In this document: positions 8,491 through 17,232 of the stretch, piece after piece | Position numbering within the stretch: the first letter of the stretch is position 1 | Layout of the letters: each line of letters opens with the position of its first letter | Assembly: GCA_009991425.1 (NCBI GenBank) | Contig: JAACWH010000042.1 | Location: 1 to 48,553 of the forward strand | Direction: 5' to 3' | DNA: 48,553 nt | DNA from: Leptospira sp. | GTDB lineage: Bacteria; Spirochaetota; Leptospiria; Leptospirales; Leptospiraceae | Translations under genes and position numbers: made by a program | The notes under the pieces: generated by a model | What the model was told of the DNA's origin: nothing | The model's input: only the letters and a program-made list of their open reading frames with translations | The model's database searches: none

Positions 8491-9780
8491 TTACATATTT
8501 TCCATCAATGGGAAAGAAATTGTTGGTTCTTTGATTATTTCTTTCAATGAATCAATTTCTTGAATAGACTTTGTGTAATCACCTACTTTCGCCAAATGCG
8601 TTAGGATTACGACTGAAGTCGGTTCATTTTCTAAAGACTCTTCTTGTTGCATAGACGAAATAGAAATATTATATTTACCAAGAATTTTAGCGATTTCTGC
8701 TAGCACACCAGGTTTATCGAGTGTAGTAAATCTTAGATAGTATCTCGATTTTTCTTCATTGAACTTTCCATATTCTGCTGCTGGAAATTGGTTTAACTCC
8801 AAAAGCTCTTTTGGTGTTGAACCCCTTCGCTTCCCATAATAAATAATATCAGCCAGAACGGAACTAGCTGTAGGATGAGCACCGGCTCCAGAACCTATTA
8901 ACATTCCAGCACCAGAATGACTTGTAGTATAATAAACAGCGTTCTTTTCAAACATTACGTTTGCGAGAGGATGATTAAAAGGAACTAGAGTGGGTTGAAC
9001 ACTCATTAAAATCTTTCCATTTTTCAAAAAAGCCGAACCAATCAATTTTATTCTATAACCCATCTCTAAGGCATTGCTAATGTCTTTGTCTTGGATGGAA
9101 GTTATTCCTTGGATTGTAATATGTTCTATGCTAGTCTTGCATGCAAAAGCCAGATTTGCCAAAATCGAAATTTTATGTGCAACATCAATTCCTTCAACAT
9201 CAAAGGTAGGATCTGATTCAGCGAAACCTAAATCTTGAGCAAGTTTTAACGCATCTTTGTAAGTAAGTTGGTCCACTTCCATTTTAGTAAGTATAAAGTT
9301 TGTAGTTCCATTTAGTATTCCAGAAATACTAGAGAATTGATTCGTTACTAGAGAATTTCTTAATGTTCGAATTATTGGTATTGAACCAGCGACGGCGGCT
9401 TCGTATCCGATCTCTAATGAATGGCTCAAAGCTAAATCAAAAAGACTTGAACCATGCTCTGAGATTAAGGCTTTATTTGCTGTTACAAAAGTTTTGCCAT
9501 TTTTAAGTGCAGATTGTACTATTTCTAATGCGGTTGTAGAACCTCCAATCAATTCTACTACAATGTCGATTGATGGATTTTTTATAATGCTATTAATATC
9601 ATTAGATACTTTTGCTTCAACCCACTTGGGTACTTTGCTTGGAGTTCGGGTAGCAATTTCTAAAACAGTAATATCCAGACCTGTTTTCTCTAATATTGCC
9701 TCTTTCTGATCGCGAATCATCTCTAACAGTCCGATTCCGACAGTTCCTGCACCAACTATTCCAATATTGCATTTTTTCAT
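8491..9780 (-). CDS. hom: homoserine dehydrogenase
   Basis: Catalyses NAD(P)H-dependent reduction of aspartate semialdehyde to homoserine, the branch to threonine and methionine. The N-terminal Rossmann motif is 'GIVGAGTVGIG' (residues 7-17). 'TANKALIS' and 'GYEAAVAGSIPIIRTLRNSL' are family signatures, followed by 'GILNGTTNFIL' and 'AESDPTFDVEGIDVAHKI'. A C-terminal ACT domain begins with 'YYLRFTTLDKPGVLAEIAKI' (about residue 345), the site for feedback control, probably by threonine. The length of 429 residues is normal for the single-function enzyme with ACT domain. It is divergent from the lysine-rich protein gene at 9884. Confidence 0.95.
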   Translation of the reverse strand: MKKCNIGIVGAGTVGIGLLEMIRDQKEAILEKTGLDITVLEIATRTPSKVPKWVEAKVSNDINSIIKNPSIDIVVELIGGSTTALEIVQSALKNGKTFVTANKALISEHGSSLFDLALSHSLEIGYEAAVAGSIPIIRTLRNSLVTNQFSSISGILNGTTNFILTKMEVDQLTYKDALKLAQDLGFAESDPTFDVEGIDVAHKISILANLAFACKTSIEHITIQGITSIQDKDISNALEMGYRIKLIGSAFLKNGKILMSVQPTLVPFNHPLANVMFEKNAVYYTTSHSGAGMLIGSGAGAHPTASSVLADIIYYGKRRGSTPKELLELNQFPAAEYGKFNEEKSRYYLRFTTLDKPGVLAEIAKILGKYNISISSMQQEESLENEPTSVVILTHLAKVGDYTKSIQEIDSLKEIIKEPTISFPLMENM

Positions 9781-9818
9781 AAGAACTATTTGACAAGTAT
9801 TTTCTAAGATTACATTGT

Positions 9819-9847
9819 TTCATTAATAATTTTAATGAATTTTTTTT
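9819..9847 (+). terminator. terminator-like hairpin with T8 in a divergent gap
   Basis: TTCATTAA (9819-9826) and TTAATGAA (9832-9839) form an 8-bp stem with a 5-base loop, directly followed by eight Ts (9840-9847). The stem is all A/T except one pair, so stability is low. It lies in the leader of the gene at 9884, downstream of a TTGACA at 9790-9795, and could act as an attenuator. Confidence 0.35.
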
Positions 9848-9883
9848 CCAATTCGTAAGATATTAAATATATAGAGGCAATCG

Positions 9884-10543
9884 ATGGCGACCAAGAAAAC
9901 AGCAAAATCCAAAGCAGTGAAAAAATCTGCTCCCAAGAAAAAATCTCCTGCTAAAAAGAAATCAAGTATTAAGAAGAGTCCAGTTTCTGTTCAAAGAGAA
10001 GTTATTGATAGAGACATAGATTCTTCCTATGAAGAATCTACCACTCCCAACTACCAACCTTCGGTAAGTGAAGAATCAACTGAAAAATCTGGAAATCCCG
10101 TTTTTCGATTTTTAATCATCGCTGGATTAATTCTTATTGCTTTGATCGTTTGGAGTCAATTTTCAAATAAATCTAAATCAACAGAAACAAAAGAAACTAC
10201 TGTTGAATCAAAAGCTAAACCTTCCGTAGTCGAGAAGGAACCAGAAACTGAAAAAGCAACTACTGATAATTTGAAATCGGGTGAATACAATTTAGAGAAT
10301 ATCGCTCAAGGAAAAACTTTGGACGAAGCTAAAGATTTCTGTAAATCTAATTCTCTAAGTCTTCCATCTTCGAATGAATTCAAATCTTTTAAAAAAACTT
10401 TAGGTAAATCTATCCCTAAAGAATTAGAAGGATCTGATTTTTGGACGAATACTGCTGGAATGGCAATAAAATATAGTTTTGCATCTGACAAAGGAGTTAC
10501 GGCAGCTTCCTCTGACAAAAACTCAGTGTTGTGTAAGAAGTAA
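9884..10543 (+). CDS. lysine-rich single-pass membrane protein with Lcl/DUF1566-like C-terminus
   Basis: This 219-residue protein has a histone H1-like N-terminus of Lys, Ala, Ser and Pro (residues 1-35), a single membrane helix ('FLIIAGLILIALIVW', about 77-91), a charged linker, and a C-terminal module with 'AKDFCKSNSLSLPSSNEFKS' and 'DFWTNTAG'. The order 'FC...LP...EF...FWT' resembles Lcl/DUF1566 or lectin-like domains; this is a pattern match, not a proven homology. The basic tail should be cytoplasmic and could touch nucleic acid or membrane lipids, with the C-terminal module outside. An AGAGG ribosome site precedes the ATG by 6 bp. A strong bidirectional terminator follows. Confidence 0.7.
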   Translation: MATKKTAKSKAVKKSAPKKKSPAKKKSSIKKSPVSVQREVIDRDIDSSYEESTTPNYQPSVSEESTEKSGNPVFRFLIIAGLILIALIVWSQFSNKSKSTETKETTVESKAKPSVVEKEPETEKATTDNLKSGEYNLENIAQGKTLDEAKDFCKSNSLSLPSSNEFKSFKKTLGKSIPKELEGSDFWTNTAGMAIKYSFASDKGVTAASSDKNSVLCKK

Positions 10544-10563
10544 GTTAGATTATTAAAATAACA

Positions 10564-10590
10564 AAAACCTGCTAGCAATTAGCAGGTTTT
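10564..10590. terminator. bidirectional intrinsic terminator
   Basis: AAAACCTGCTA (10564-10574) pairs perfectly with TAGCAGGTTTT (10580-10590) across a 5-base loop, with T-runs on both sides. It serves the convergent genes at 9884 and 10572; the last codons of the minus-strand gene lie inside the stem. Confidence 0.85.
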
Positions 10591-11171
10591 AGAATTTCCT
10601 TCCTCAATTTTTCAACTAGTTCTAAATTTCCAAAAGGTTTTCCATGCTCATCTTTCAGATAAAATGTATCCTTTGCTCTACCTAGAAGATCATCCGTTTC
10701 GATTTTACCTGCAATAACATCAATATGATTATTCATAAGAATTCTTGTAATATGATAGAGTAAGCCTCTACCCGAACCAGACTCCAAATAAAAACAAGTA
10801 GTACCTGAATCTTCATCATCAGTAAAAATAAATTCTGGATTTTCTCTAAAAAACATATCTAGAGGTGGTTCTGTGAGGTGGAAATTTTCAAGTAACTTAG
10901 CAATATCTTCCTGCTTGGAAAAAACAGAATCCATGAGAACACCCAGTTGGAATGCTGAACTAGCATTCTCATCTTCCGAACGAATGAGAAAAGTATCTAA
11001 AGTATAATACTTTCCATTTTCTTCAATTGTTTGTATTTCGCCTGATATAATATCCATCTTCAAGGCATAAAGACAGGTAGTGATTCGAAATAGGGTTCCA
11101 ACTTCTGTTGTATCGGTTTTGATACCGATAGAAATCAGATCATTATCTTTCTTATATGAAAAATCTATCAT
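10572..11171 (-). CDS. double ACT-domain protein (GlnD-C-terminus-like)
   Basis: This 199-residue protein has no catalytic domain and appears to consist of two ACT modules: the first around 'ISIGIKTDTTEVGTLFRITT' (residues 13-32), the second around 'CFYLESGSGRGLLYHITRIL' (about 126-145) followed by 'IDVIAGKIET' and 'AKDTFYLKD'. This resembles the C-terminal ACT pair of the uridylyltransferase GlnD, which senses glutamine. As a stand-alone protein it may bind an amino acid and regulate a partner; neither is visible here. It ends inside the shared terminator and is divergent from the gene at 11250. Confidence 0.7.
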   Translation of the reverse strand: MIDFSYKKDNDLISIGIKTDTTEVGTLFRITTCLYALKMDIISGEIQTIEENGKYYTLDTFLIRSEDENASSAFQLGVLMDSVFSKQEDIAKLLENFHLTEPPLDMFFRENPEFIFTDDEDSGTTCFYLESGSGRGLLYHITRILMNNHIDVIAGKIETDDLLGRAKDTFYLKDEHGKPFGNLELVEKLRKEILKPANC

Positions 11172-11249
11172 GAATCCTCTCTAGATTCTCAATCCTGTCT
11201 TTGATTTCAATCAACAAATTGAGGAACTTGACGATAAATATATTAGATC

Positions 11250-12545
11250 ATGTTCAAATTCCGTGCCAGAAATATCTTTCTAATTCTCTTTTGTTTGAAT
11301 TTCTTCCTTCTGCAAAATATTTACACTCAAGATGCCATTGATCCAAACCAAGATACAGATGTCGACTTAGCAATTCGAAAAGTTCTTGTTTGGAAGGGCG
11401 AAATTACTGGAATCTACGATCGGAAAACACAATTGAAAATTATGATTCATCGAAACCAAAGTATTCCTTATTCTTTACCAGATCGTAATTCATTAAAAAA
11501 AGAAATACTAAGTCAACAATGGACAGTATACCAAAAGAAAACCAAAAAAGAGTTAGCCGTTTTCTATCCTCGTGATTTAATTTGGGAAAAAAACTTAAAA
11601 CAGTCTAAGGAAAATGCCTATACAGTTGCAATCTGGGGTGAATTGGTTGCAACTGATCAAAAGTCTCTTAGCTTAATTATATCCGGCTCTTATATCGCAA
11701 AATACAAAGAAGAAAAATCATTTATTGAACCTAATGAATATTTTTTGAAAAATAAAAAATCCTTACCAAAGAAAATCAAGCATTCAAAAGATAGAAAGGA
11801 AATGCTTCTTGTTGACCGGGGAATTTTTTTATACGGTCAAGGTACAGACTCAACTGAAGCAAGTTTTAATTCAGAATTTTTCCAACCAAATTTAGGGAAC
11901 TTAATTGAGATCGCTCCATTTTATATGGATAAGTACGAAGTAACCAATGAAGAGTACAATTTGTATCTTAAAGAGACAAATTCTAAACCTCCTGCCCATT
12001 GGGAAAATGGTATAATTCCAGAAGGAAAAGAATCTCATCCTGTAAATTTTTTATCCTATAAAGAAGTTCAAGGATATGCAAATTGGTCAGGCAAACGAAT
12101 CCCTACAGAATTAGAATGGGAAAAGGCAGCCCGAGGAGCAGGAGTTGAAATCTATCAGAACCGAGATGAGACTTTAAGTTACTATATCCAAACTATTTCT
12201 TATCCATTTGGAAATGAATTTGATGCAAAACTATGCAATACCTTTGAATCAGGAATCAATTCCACTGTATCAGTATACGAAATTCCTACAAGCTCGGCTA
12301 GTCCTTATGGAATTATAGGTATGTGCGGTAATGTAGCTGAATGGACAAATAGTTTTTACACTGCATATTCAAACCAACCTTTTACACTAAAAGGATATGG
12401 GAAGGTGTACAAAGTGATACGTGGTGGTTCTTACTTGGAAAACTCTCAAAATGCACGAGTCTTTCATAGATCTTATGGAGGAAATCCTAATCTATTAGAA
12501 GATAGAAGAGCAGGATTTCGATTAATCACGGATTATAAACCGTAA
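11250..12545 (+). CDS. secreted protein with formylglycine-generating-enzyme-like (SUMF1) domain
   Basis: A hydrophobic signal ('IFLILFCLNFFLLQNIY') opens this 431-residue protein. Residues about 30-180 are not recognised. The C-terminal half is an FGE-sulfatase fold: 'APFYMDKYEVTNEEYNLYL', 'PVNFLSYKEVQGYANWSGKR', 'IPTELEWEKAARG', 'GMCGNVAEWTNSFY', 'VIRGGSYLE' and 'RRAGFRLI'. The two copper-binding cysteines that true formylglycine-generating enzymes carry near the C-terminus are absent, so this is more likely a structural or lectin-like relative than a sulfatase activator. It acts outside the cytoplasm. Neighbours give no functional hint. Confidence 0.8.
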   Translation: MFKFRARNIFLILFCLNFFLLQNIYTQDAIDPNQDTDVDLAIRKVLVWKGEITGIYDRKTQLKIMIHRNQSIPYSLPDRNSLKKEILSQQWTVYQKKTKKELAVFYPRDLIWEKNLKQSKENAYTVAIWGELVATDQKSLSLIISGSYIAKYKEEKSFIEPNEYFLKNKKSLPKKIKHSKDRKEMLLVDRGIFLYGQGTDSTEASFNSEFFQPNLGNLIEIAPFYMDKYEVTNEEYNLYLKETNSKPPAHWENGIIPEGKESHPVNFLSYKEVQGYANWSGKRIPTELEWEKAARGAGVEIYQNRDETLSYYIQTISYPFGNEFDAKLCNTFESGINSTVSVYEIPTSSASPYGIIGMCGNVAEWTNSFYTAYSNQPFTLKGYGKVYKVIRGGSYLENSQNARVFHRSYGGNPNLLEDRRAGFRLITDYKP

Positions 12546-12657
12546 TTATCATTTTATTTGAATTTCTTTGTCTAAATTAGGTTTTCGTTCAAATCCAATG
12601 CAAGAATTAATTTATTGACTAAATTGTGAATCCATATGATTTAACAAAATAGATACT

Positions 12658-13515
12658 ATGAAAAATGAAAAAGAACTATTAGATGCACAATTACTTCTTG
12701 ATGAAATAAACAAAGAATTAAGCGAATCTCCTTGGTCAATTCCAACAGTAACCCAAGCTGATATTATTAAAAATCCTGCAACTTTATCACATTTAATCTA
12801 CCTTTTAACGAATATTTCTCTTAATCATAAAGAAGCACGAATCCTCTTAGACAAAACTTTCGAAATGAGACTAGCAATGTCTAAATGCTTAGATCGACCT
12901 GTTGACTTTCGAGTGTCCTTACTTGATCTATTGATCAACGAAAAAGATTTTATCCACAATCCTAAAGTGATAGAGATTAAACTGTACCTTGAGCAAGAAA
13001 GGAAAACGGTTATAGATTATCTTACTGGCCTTTATAACAAAAGATATTTTGATGAAGCACTTATCCGAGAAACCAACCAAGCGAAAAGACATGGAAGAAC
13101 TCTTTCTATTTTGCTTATAGACATTGATGATTTCAAAAAAGTAAACGATAGCTATGGACATGGAATGGGAGATGAAGTTCTTAAGAACCTTTCAAGGATC
13201 ATCCAAAAAAACACACGTAAAGAAGATACAATTTGTCGCACGGGAGGTGAAGAGTTTACACTTTTACTTCCAGATACACCCTCTGATGGCGCTTTCAAAG
13301 TAGGCGAAAAAATTCGAGTTGAGTTTAACAATGAAAAACTCGGTGAAGAATTTCTATCATTTTCTGGGGGAGTTTCTGTATTTCCTTTGGATTCTAATAA
13401 ATCCGAAGAAGTAGTTTATCTAGCCGACAAGGCAATGTATTATTCTAAATACCTAGGCAAGAATCAAATTTCTATTATGAACCCTAATATTCGAGAAAAA
13501 ACAATCCTTTTGTAA
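12658..13515 (+). CDS. diguanylate cyclase (GGDEF domain)
   Basis: Makes cyclic di-GMP from two GTP. The GGDEF domain spans about residues 115-280: 'DYLTGLYNKRYFDEAL', 'LLIDIDDFKKVNDSYGHGMG', and the active site 'RTGGEEF'. An allosteric I-site 'RKED' sits five residues before GGEEF, so product inhibition is expected. The N-terminal 110 residues are mostly helical and not recognised; no membrane helix is visible, so the protein is probably cytoplasmic. All metal and substrate residues appear intact. It is a single gene with its own upstream gap of 112 bp. Confidence 0.9.
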   Translation: MKNEKELLDAQLLLDEINKELSESPWSIPTVTQADIIKNPATLSHLIYLLTNISLNHKEARILLDKTFEMRLAMSKCLDRPVDFRVSLLDLLINEKDFIHNPKVIEIKLYLEQERKTVIDYLTGLYNKRYFDEALIRETNQAKRHGRTLSILLIDIDDFKKVNDSYGHGMGDEVLKNLSRIIQKNTRKEDTICRTGGEEFTLLLPDTPSDGAFKVGEKIRVEFNNEKLGEEFLSFSGGVSVFPLDSNKSEEVVYLADKAMYYSKYLGKNQISIMNPNIREKTILL

Positions 13516-13572
13516 TATTTCTAATTCAATCTTTGCAAAATTCGTCTTGATCTAATTGTTTTCAAGTGAATC

Positions 13573-13953
13573 ATGAGAAAGATGAAAACATCCATTACAG
13601 TTTTTCTAATCCTTTTTTCTTTGGTAGGCTTCGCTAATTGTTCCGACAAAAGCAAGCCTGGTTACTTTTTCAAGCCAGCTACGAATCCAAATACAGATCT
13701 TCGTAAATTGGAAATCGATACGATTCGTGTTGGAGATTCCCTGGTTAAAGCAACTGCCGTTCTAGGGAAACCAACTGATAAGGTTTCAACCCAAGAAGGA
13801 ACTACAATGATTTGGTGGTTTATTTCTACTGACTACCAAGAAGATTCTTATATGACCCTGAAAGAAAAACCTAAAGATATAGAAGGCTATAAATTTCTAA
13901 AATTAGTTTTCGATCCCAAAGGAATTATCACATCTAAGGAATTTGAACTTTAG
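13573..13953 (+). CDS. small lipoprotein, BamE/SmpA-like
   Basis: This 126-residue protein has a signal ending 'LVGFANC' (Cys23), a likely lipobox. The mature part 'IRVGDSLVKATAVLGKPTDK' followed by 'MIWWFIS' and 'LKLVFDPKGIITSKEF' follows the helix-then-strands pattern of the SmpA/OmlA (BamE) fold, where a short 'G.s...v...lG.P' motif precedes a beta sheet. A role in outer-membrane protein assembly is possible but unproven. ATG codons at 13573 and 13582 are both possible starts. Its stop is 3 bp before the SDR gene, so they are probably co-transcribed. Confidence 0.65.
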   Translation: MRKMKTSITVFLILFSLVGFANCSDKSKPGYFFKPATNPNTDLRKLEIDTIRVGDSLVKATAVLGKPTDKVSTQEGTTMIWWFISTDYQEDSYMTLKEKPKDIEGYKFLKLVFDPKGIITSKEFEL

Positions 13954-13956
13954 AAT

Positions 13957-14664
13957 ATGCCCGAAACAAAAATTGCAATTGTAACAGGTGGCAATCGTGG
14001 AATTGGTTTCGAAGTTTGCCGTCAACTCGGCAAGCTTGGTTTCCATGTTGTTCTTACCTCTCGTAAGAAAAAGCGCGGCAAGGATGCAGCTAAGAAATTA
14101 AAGAAAGAAGGATATTCTGTTAAGTTCAAAGAATTGGATATAACAGATCCAGAAAGTATTCGATCTTTTACTAAATGGGCTCGCAAAAAACTCGAAGCCG
14201 TTAATGTTCTCGTTAACAATGCAGGTGTATTTTTAGACAACCCCAATGAATCTGCTCTTTCGATAGATCAAAAGACCATCAAGAAGACTTTGGATACTAA
14301 TTTTTATGGAACTTTCCATTTATCTCAAGGTATAATTAATCTAATGATTAACAATGGTTATGGAAGAGTTGTAAATGTTTCTTCAGGCATGGGGCAATTG
14401 TCTAATATGAATGGTGGTTACCTTGGGTACCGCGTTTCGAAGACAGCAGTTAATGCACTCACAAGAATTTTGGCAGAAGAAGTCAAAGGTCAAAATATCC
14501 TAATCAATTCTGTATGTCCTGGTTGGGTCAAAACTCGAATGGGCGGTGAGAATGCAACTCGCTCCACAGAAGAAGGGGCAGATACAATTACCTGGTTAGC
14601 AACACTTCCTGAAGATGGACCAAGTGGTGGATTCTTTCGTGATCGTAAACCAATCGAATGGTAA
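13957..14664 (+). CDS. short-chain dehydrogenase/reductase, carbonyl-reductase-like
   Basis: A complete classical SDR of 235 residues: cofactor motif 'TGGNRGIG' (residues 10-17), 'NNAG', the catalytic Ser in 'VVNVSSGMG', and 'YRVSK' (Tyr and Lys), then 'NSVCPGWVKTRMGG'. Arg and Lys after the glycine motif ('TSRKKKRGK') suggest NADP. The overall pattern is close to carbonyl reductases. The substrate is unknown. It follows the small lipoprotein by 3 bp and precedes an epimerase-type gene by about 10 bp, making a three-gene unit. Confidence 0.9.
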   Translation: MPETKIAIVTGGNRGIGFEVCRQLGKLGFHVVLTSRKKKRGKDAAKKLKKEGYSVKFKELDITDPESIRSFTKWARKKLEAVNVLVNNAGVFLDNPNESALSIDQKTIKKTLDTNFYGTFHLSQGIINLMINNGYGRVVNVSSGMGQLSNMNGGYLGYRVSKTAVNALTRILAEEVKGQNILINSVCPGWVKTRMGGENATRSTEEGADTITWLATLPEDGPSGGFFRDRKPIEW

Positions 14665-14674
14665 CCGAATCATA

Positions 14675-15697
14675 TTGAAGACCAAGAAGGTATTAATCAC
14701 AGGTGCTGGCGGATTTATTGGAAAAAGTTTAGTTCGTAAAGCTCTCAGTTTGGGTGCAAAAGTTACGGCACTTGAGATTGATCCAAGTAAAGCTGAGAGA
14801 CTTCGCTCAGAATTTAAAATTGACGTTATACTAGGAAGTCTGCTCGATCACAACAACAGAGCACAAGCCTTGAATGGCGTGGACACTGTGATTCATACTG
14901 CAGCAATTATGAAAGAATCTGGTTCCATGGAAGAGTTTCGTAGAACAAATGTAGATGCAACTTATCAACTCGCAGACGAAGCTAAAAAGTCTAAGGTGAA
15001 AGTATTCGTTCATTTATCTTCCGTTATGGTATACGGATTTCACTATCCACCCTATATCACAGAAACTGGTCCTTTACGAGGTGAAGAAAATCCTTACTGC
15101 CAGACAAAAATCGAAGGTGAGCAGGCTTTAATGCCATTAAACTCTCCAAAAAAATTTGGAGTAATAATCATTCGTCCTGGAGATGTGTACGGTCCAGGTT
15201 CTGCTCCTTGGGTAACGAGACCACTTGAAGTGATGGACAAAGGTCTATTCGCTTTACCCAGTGGTGGGAAAGGTATTATGAATTTGACCTATGTTGATAA
15301 TTTAGCAGACGCTATCTTCTTAGCAATTGAGAAGGATGCTTACGGGGAAATTTTTAATATTACCGATGGAAAAGCAGTAACCTGGGCTGAATATTTTAAA
15401 GATCTTGCGAATATCTCTGGCAGACCTCAACCAAAATCTCTGCCTTACATTTTCTCAAAAGGCCTAGTTCATGTTGTTGGATCTTTTTACAAAGTAATTG
15501 GATCCAAATCTCCTGTAACTGCTGAAGGAGTTGATTTCATAAATCGACCTCATCCTGTCTCTATAGAAAAAGCGAGAAAAATGCTAGGATACAAACCAAA
15601 GATCAGCTACGAAATAGGCATGCAAAAGATCAATGAATGGTTGGATGCTGAAGGACTAATTCTGCACTCAACTAATTCCAAGATTATAAAACATTAA
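14675..15697 (+). CDS. NAD-dependent epimerase/dehydratase (extended SDR)
   Basis: The protein opens with 'KKVLITGAGGFIGKSLVRKA', the Rossmann glycine motif of extended SDRs, and carries 'VIHTAAI', 'LSSVMVYG' and the catalytic 'YCQTK' (Tyr and Lys), followed by 'IIRPGDVYGPG'. Candidates include sugar-nucleotide epimerases and 3-beta-hydroxysteroid-dehydrogenase-like enzymes; the substrate cannot be told. I place the start at TTG 14675 because the fold begins four residues later; an upstream ATG at 14615 would overlap the SDR gene by 50 bp and add 20 residues. Neither start has a strong ribosome site, and translation may be coupled to the SDR gene. Confidence 0.8.
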   Translation: MKTKKVLITGAGGFIGKSLVRKALSLGAKVTALEIDPSKAERLRSEFKIDVILGSLLDHNNRAQALNGVDTVIHTAAIMKESGSMEEFRRTNVDATYQLADEAKKSKVKVFVHLSSVMVYGFHYPPYITETGPLRGEENPYCQTKIEGEQALMPLNSPKKFGVIIIRPGDVYGPGSAPWVTRPLEVMDKGLFALPSGGKGIMNLTYVDNLADAIFLAIEKDAYGEIFNITDGKAVTWAEYFKDLANISGRPQPKSLPYIFSKGLVHVVGSFYKVIGSKSPVTAEGVDFINRPHPVSIEKARKMLGYKPKISYEIGMQKINEWLDAEGLILHSTNSKIIKH

Positions 15698-15810
15698 AAA
15701 ATTTTAATAAATATAAGTTCTAATCTAGCATCTCGAAGACTGAACAATATAAAATCCTATGCAAAAAGCCTATTTCTCGCGGAAATGGTAGAAAACGTTT
15801 AGGAAATCTC

Positions 15811-16224
15811 ATGGAAAGAACATTCATAATGCTAAAACCCGATGCTGTTAAAAACGGTCATATCGGAAATATTCTTGCACATATTCAGAAAGAAGGCTTT
15901 AAAATCAAGGGATTGAAAATGCTTACTCTATCTAACCACGATGCAAAACAATTTTACAAAGTACACTCTGCACGCCCATTTTACAATGACCTTTGCTCTT
16001 ACATGGCAAGTGGTCCGATAGTTGCCGCTGTCTTAGAAAGAGACAATGCAGTTCTCCATTGGAGAGATGTAATTGGAGCAACTGATCCAAAAGAAGCAAA
16101 AGACGGTACAATTAGAAAATTGTATGCAGAAAGCAAAGAAGCAAATGCCGTACACGGTTCTGACTCTGTTGATAATGCTGATTTTGAAATTAGCTTTTTC
16201 TTCAAAAGTTACGAACTAGTTTAA
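15811..16224 (+). CDS. ndk: nucleoside diphosphate kinase
   Basis: Transfers the gamma-phosphate of ATP to NDPs through a phospho-histidine. At 137 residues it has the standard length. It starts '[16 protein letters not shown]' and carries the active-site 'NAVHGSDS' with His115. '[20 protein letters not shown]' is also diagnostic. An AGGA ribosome site precedes the ATG. A hairpin lies between it and the prenyl synthase gene 54 bp downstream. Confidence 0.97.
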   Translation: MERTFIMLKPDAVKNGHIGNILAHIQKEGFKIKGLKMLTLSNHDAKQFYKVHSARPFYNDLCSYMASGPIVAAVLERDNAVLHWRDVIGATDPKEAKDGTIRKLYAESKEANAVHGSDSVDNADFEISFFFKSYELV

Positions 16225-16232
16225 TCAACTAA

Positions 16233-16269
16233 AAGATCTTACTTTAGAATTCCAATAAGGTAAGATCTT
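16233..16269. terminator. hairpin between ndk and the prenyl synthase gene
   Basis: AAGATCTTAC (16233-16242) pairs perfectly with GTAAGATCTT (16260-16269) across a 17-base loop. There is no T-run after it, so it may be a weak terminator, an RNA-stability element, or an attenuator. It ends 9 bp before the next start codon. Confidence 0.45.
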
Positions 16270-16278
16270 CATCTACCA

Positions 16279-17232
16279 ATGGAAGATAATCAATCCGAAT
16301 TTTTTAATTACTTTCAAACTCTCAAGCAAAGCTTCAATCAATTTCTTACTTCTGAAATCTATCCTCTCATTGAAAAACATTCCCATCCCATCTTAGCAGA
16401 GGCAATGATTTATAGCATCCAAGCGGGTGGCAAAAGGATACGACCTATTCTTGCGATTGCTTCCTATCTAGCAACAAAACCATATAACAAAGATTTACTC
16501 AAAAATGATATATTCTTTCTTGCTGCTTCAACTGAAATGATTCATACCTATTCTCTCATCCATGATGATTTACCATCCATGGACGATGATGATTTACGTC
16601 GAGGAATACCGACCTTACATAAAAAGTTTTCTGAAAGCACAGCAATTCTTGCTGGGGATGCATTAAATTCTTTTGGCTTTTATCTTTTAGCATTAGTTAA
16701 CTCAAAAATTAATGATTCTTCTTTAGTTCCAGATTTGATAAAGATTTTACACCAAGGTGCCGGGATGCCTGGAATGGTGTCTGGTCAAATTGAAGATCTG
16801 GAAATGGAGGGAAATTTTGGCTTAATAGAGAGTCGAAATCAGCAGGTGAAAGAAGAAATCTTATATAGAATCCACAAAAGAAAAACAGGCGAACTAATAC
16901 TTGCATCCTTACTCTTAGGCAACCGATTGAGAGAAGATTACCAAGCTCGATTCCAAGATACACAATCCTATGGAGAAAAAATAGGATTGCTTTTTCAACT
17001 AACAGATGATATTCTAGATTCAGAAGGCTCGAGCAAAGAACTAGGCAAAACTCCAGGAAAAGACTTAGAGAGTGGAAAGTTAACTTATATTTCTCTTTAT
17101 GGATTAGATGAATCTAAAAACAAACGAGACATTCTTATCAATGAACTTATAAATCTAGGTCAACAATTAGAAACAAAGGATGAGTTTTTCTTTAAGAAGC
17201 TCCCCATTTACATTGGCACAAGAAAAAATTAG
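16279..17232 (+). CDS. polyprenyl diphosphate synthase (farnesyl/geranylgeranyl type)
   Basis: Condenses isopentenyl diphosphate with allylic diphosphates. The first Asp-rich motif 'DDLPSMDDDDLRRG' (about residues 95-108) and the second 'FQLTDDILD' bind the magnesium-diphosphate; 'GGKRIRPIL' near residue 52 binds IPP. The two residues inserted in the first motif (DDxxxxD) are typical of short-chain bacterial synthases such as IspA. Length 317 residues is slightly above average. Product length depends on residues before the first motif and is not decided here. The last 53 bp overlap the start of tlyA. Confidence 0.9.
   Translation: MEDNQSEFFNYFQTLKQSFNQFLTSEIYPLIEKHSHPILAEAMIYSIQAGGKRIRPILAIASYLATKPYNKDLLKNDIFFLAASTEMIHTYSLIHDDLPSMDDDDLRRGIPTLHKKFSESTAILAGDALNSFGFYLLALVNSKINDSSLVPDLIKILHQGAGMPGMVSGQIEDLEMEGNFGLIESRNQQVKEEILYRIHKRKTGELILASLLLGNRLREDYQARFQDTQSYGEKIGLLFQLTDDILDSEGSSKELGKTPGKDLESGKLTYISLYGLDESKNKRDILINELINLGQQLETKDEFFFKKLPIYIGTRKN

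Noticed and set aside
12615..12640. TTGACT and TATGAT as the diguanylate cyclase promoter
   Set aside because: The spacing is only 14 bp, too short for a normal sigma-70 promoter.
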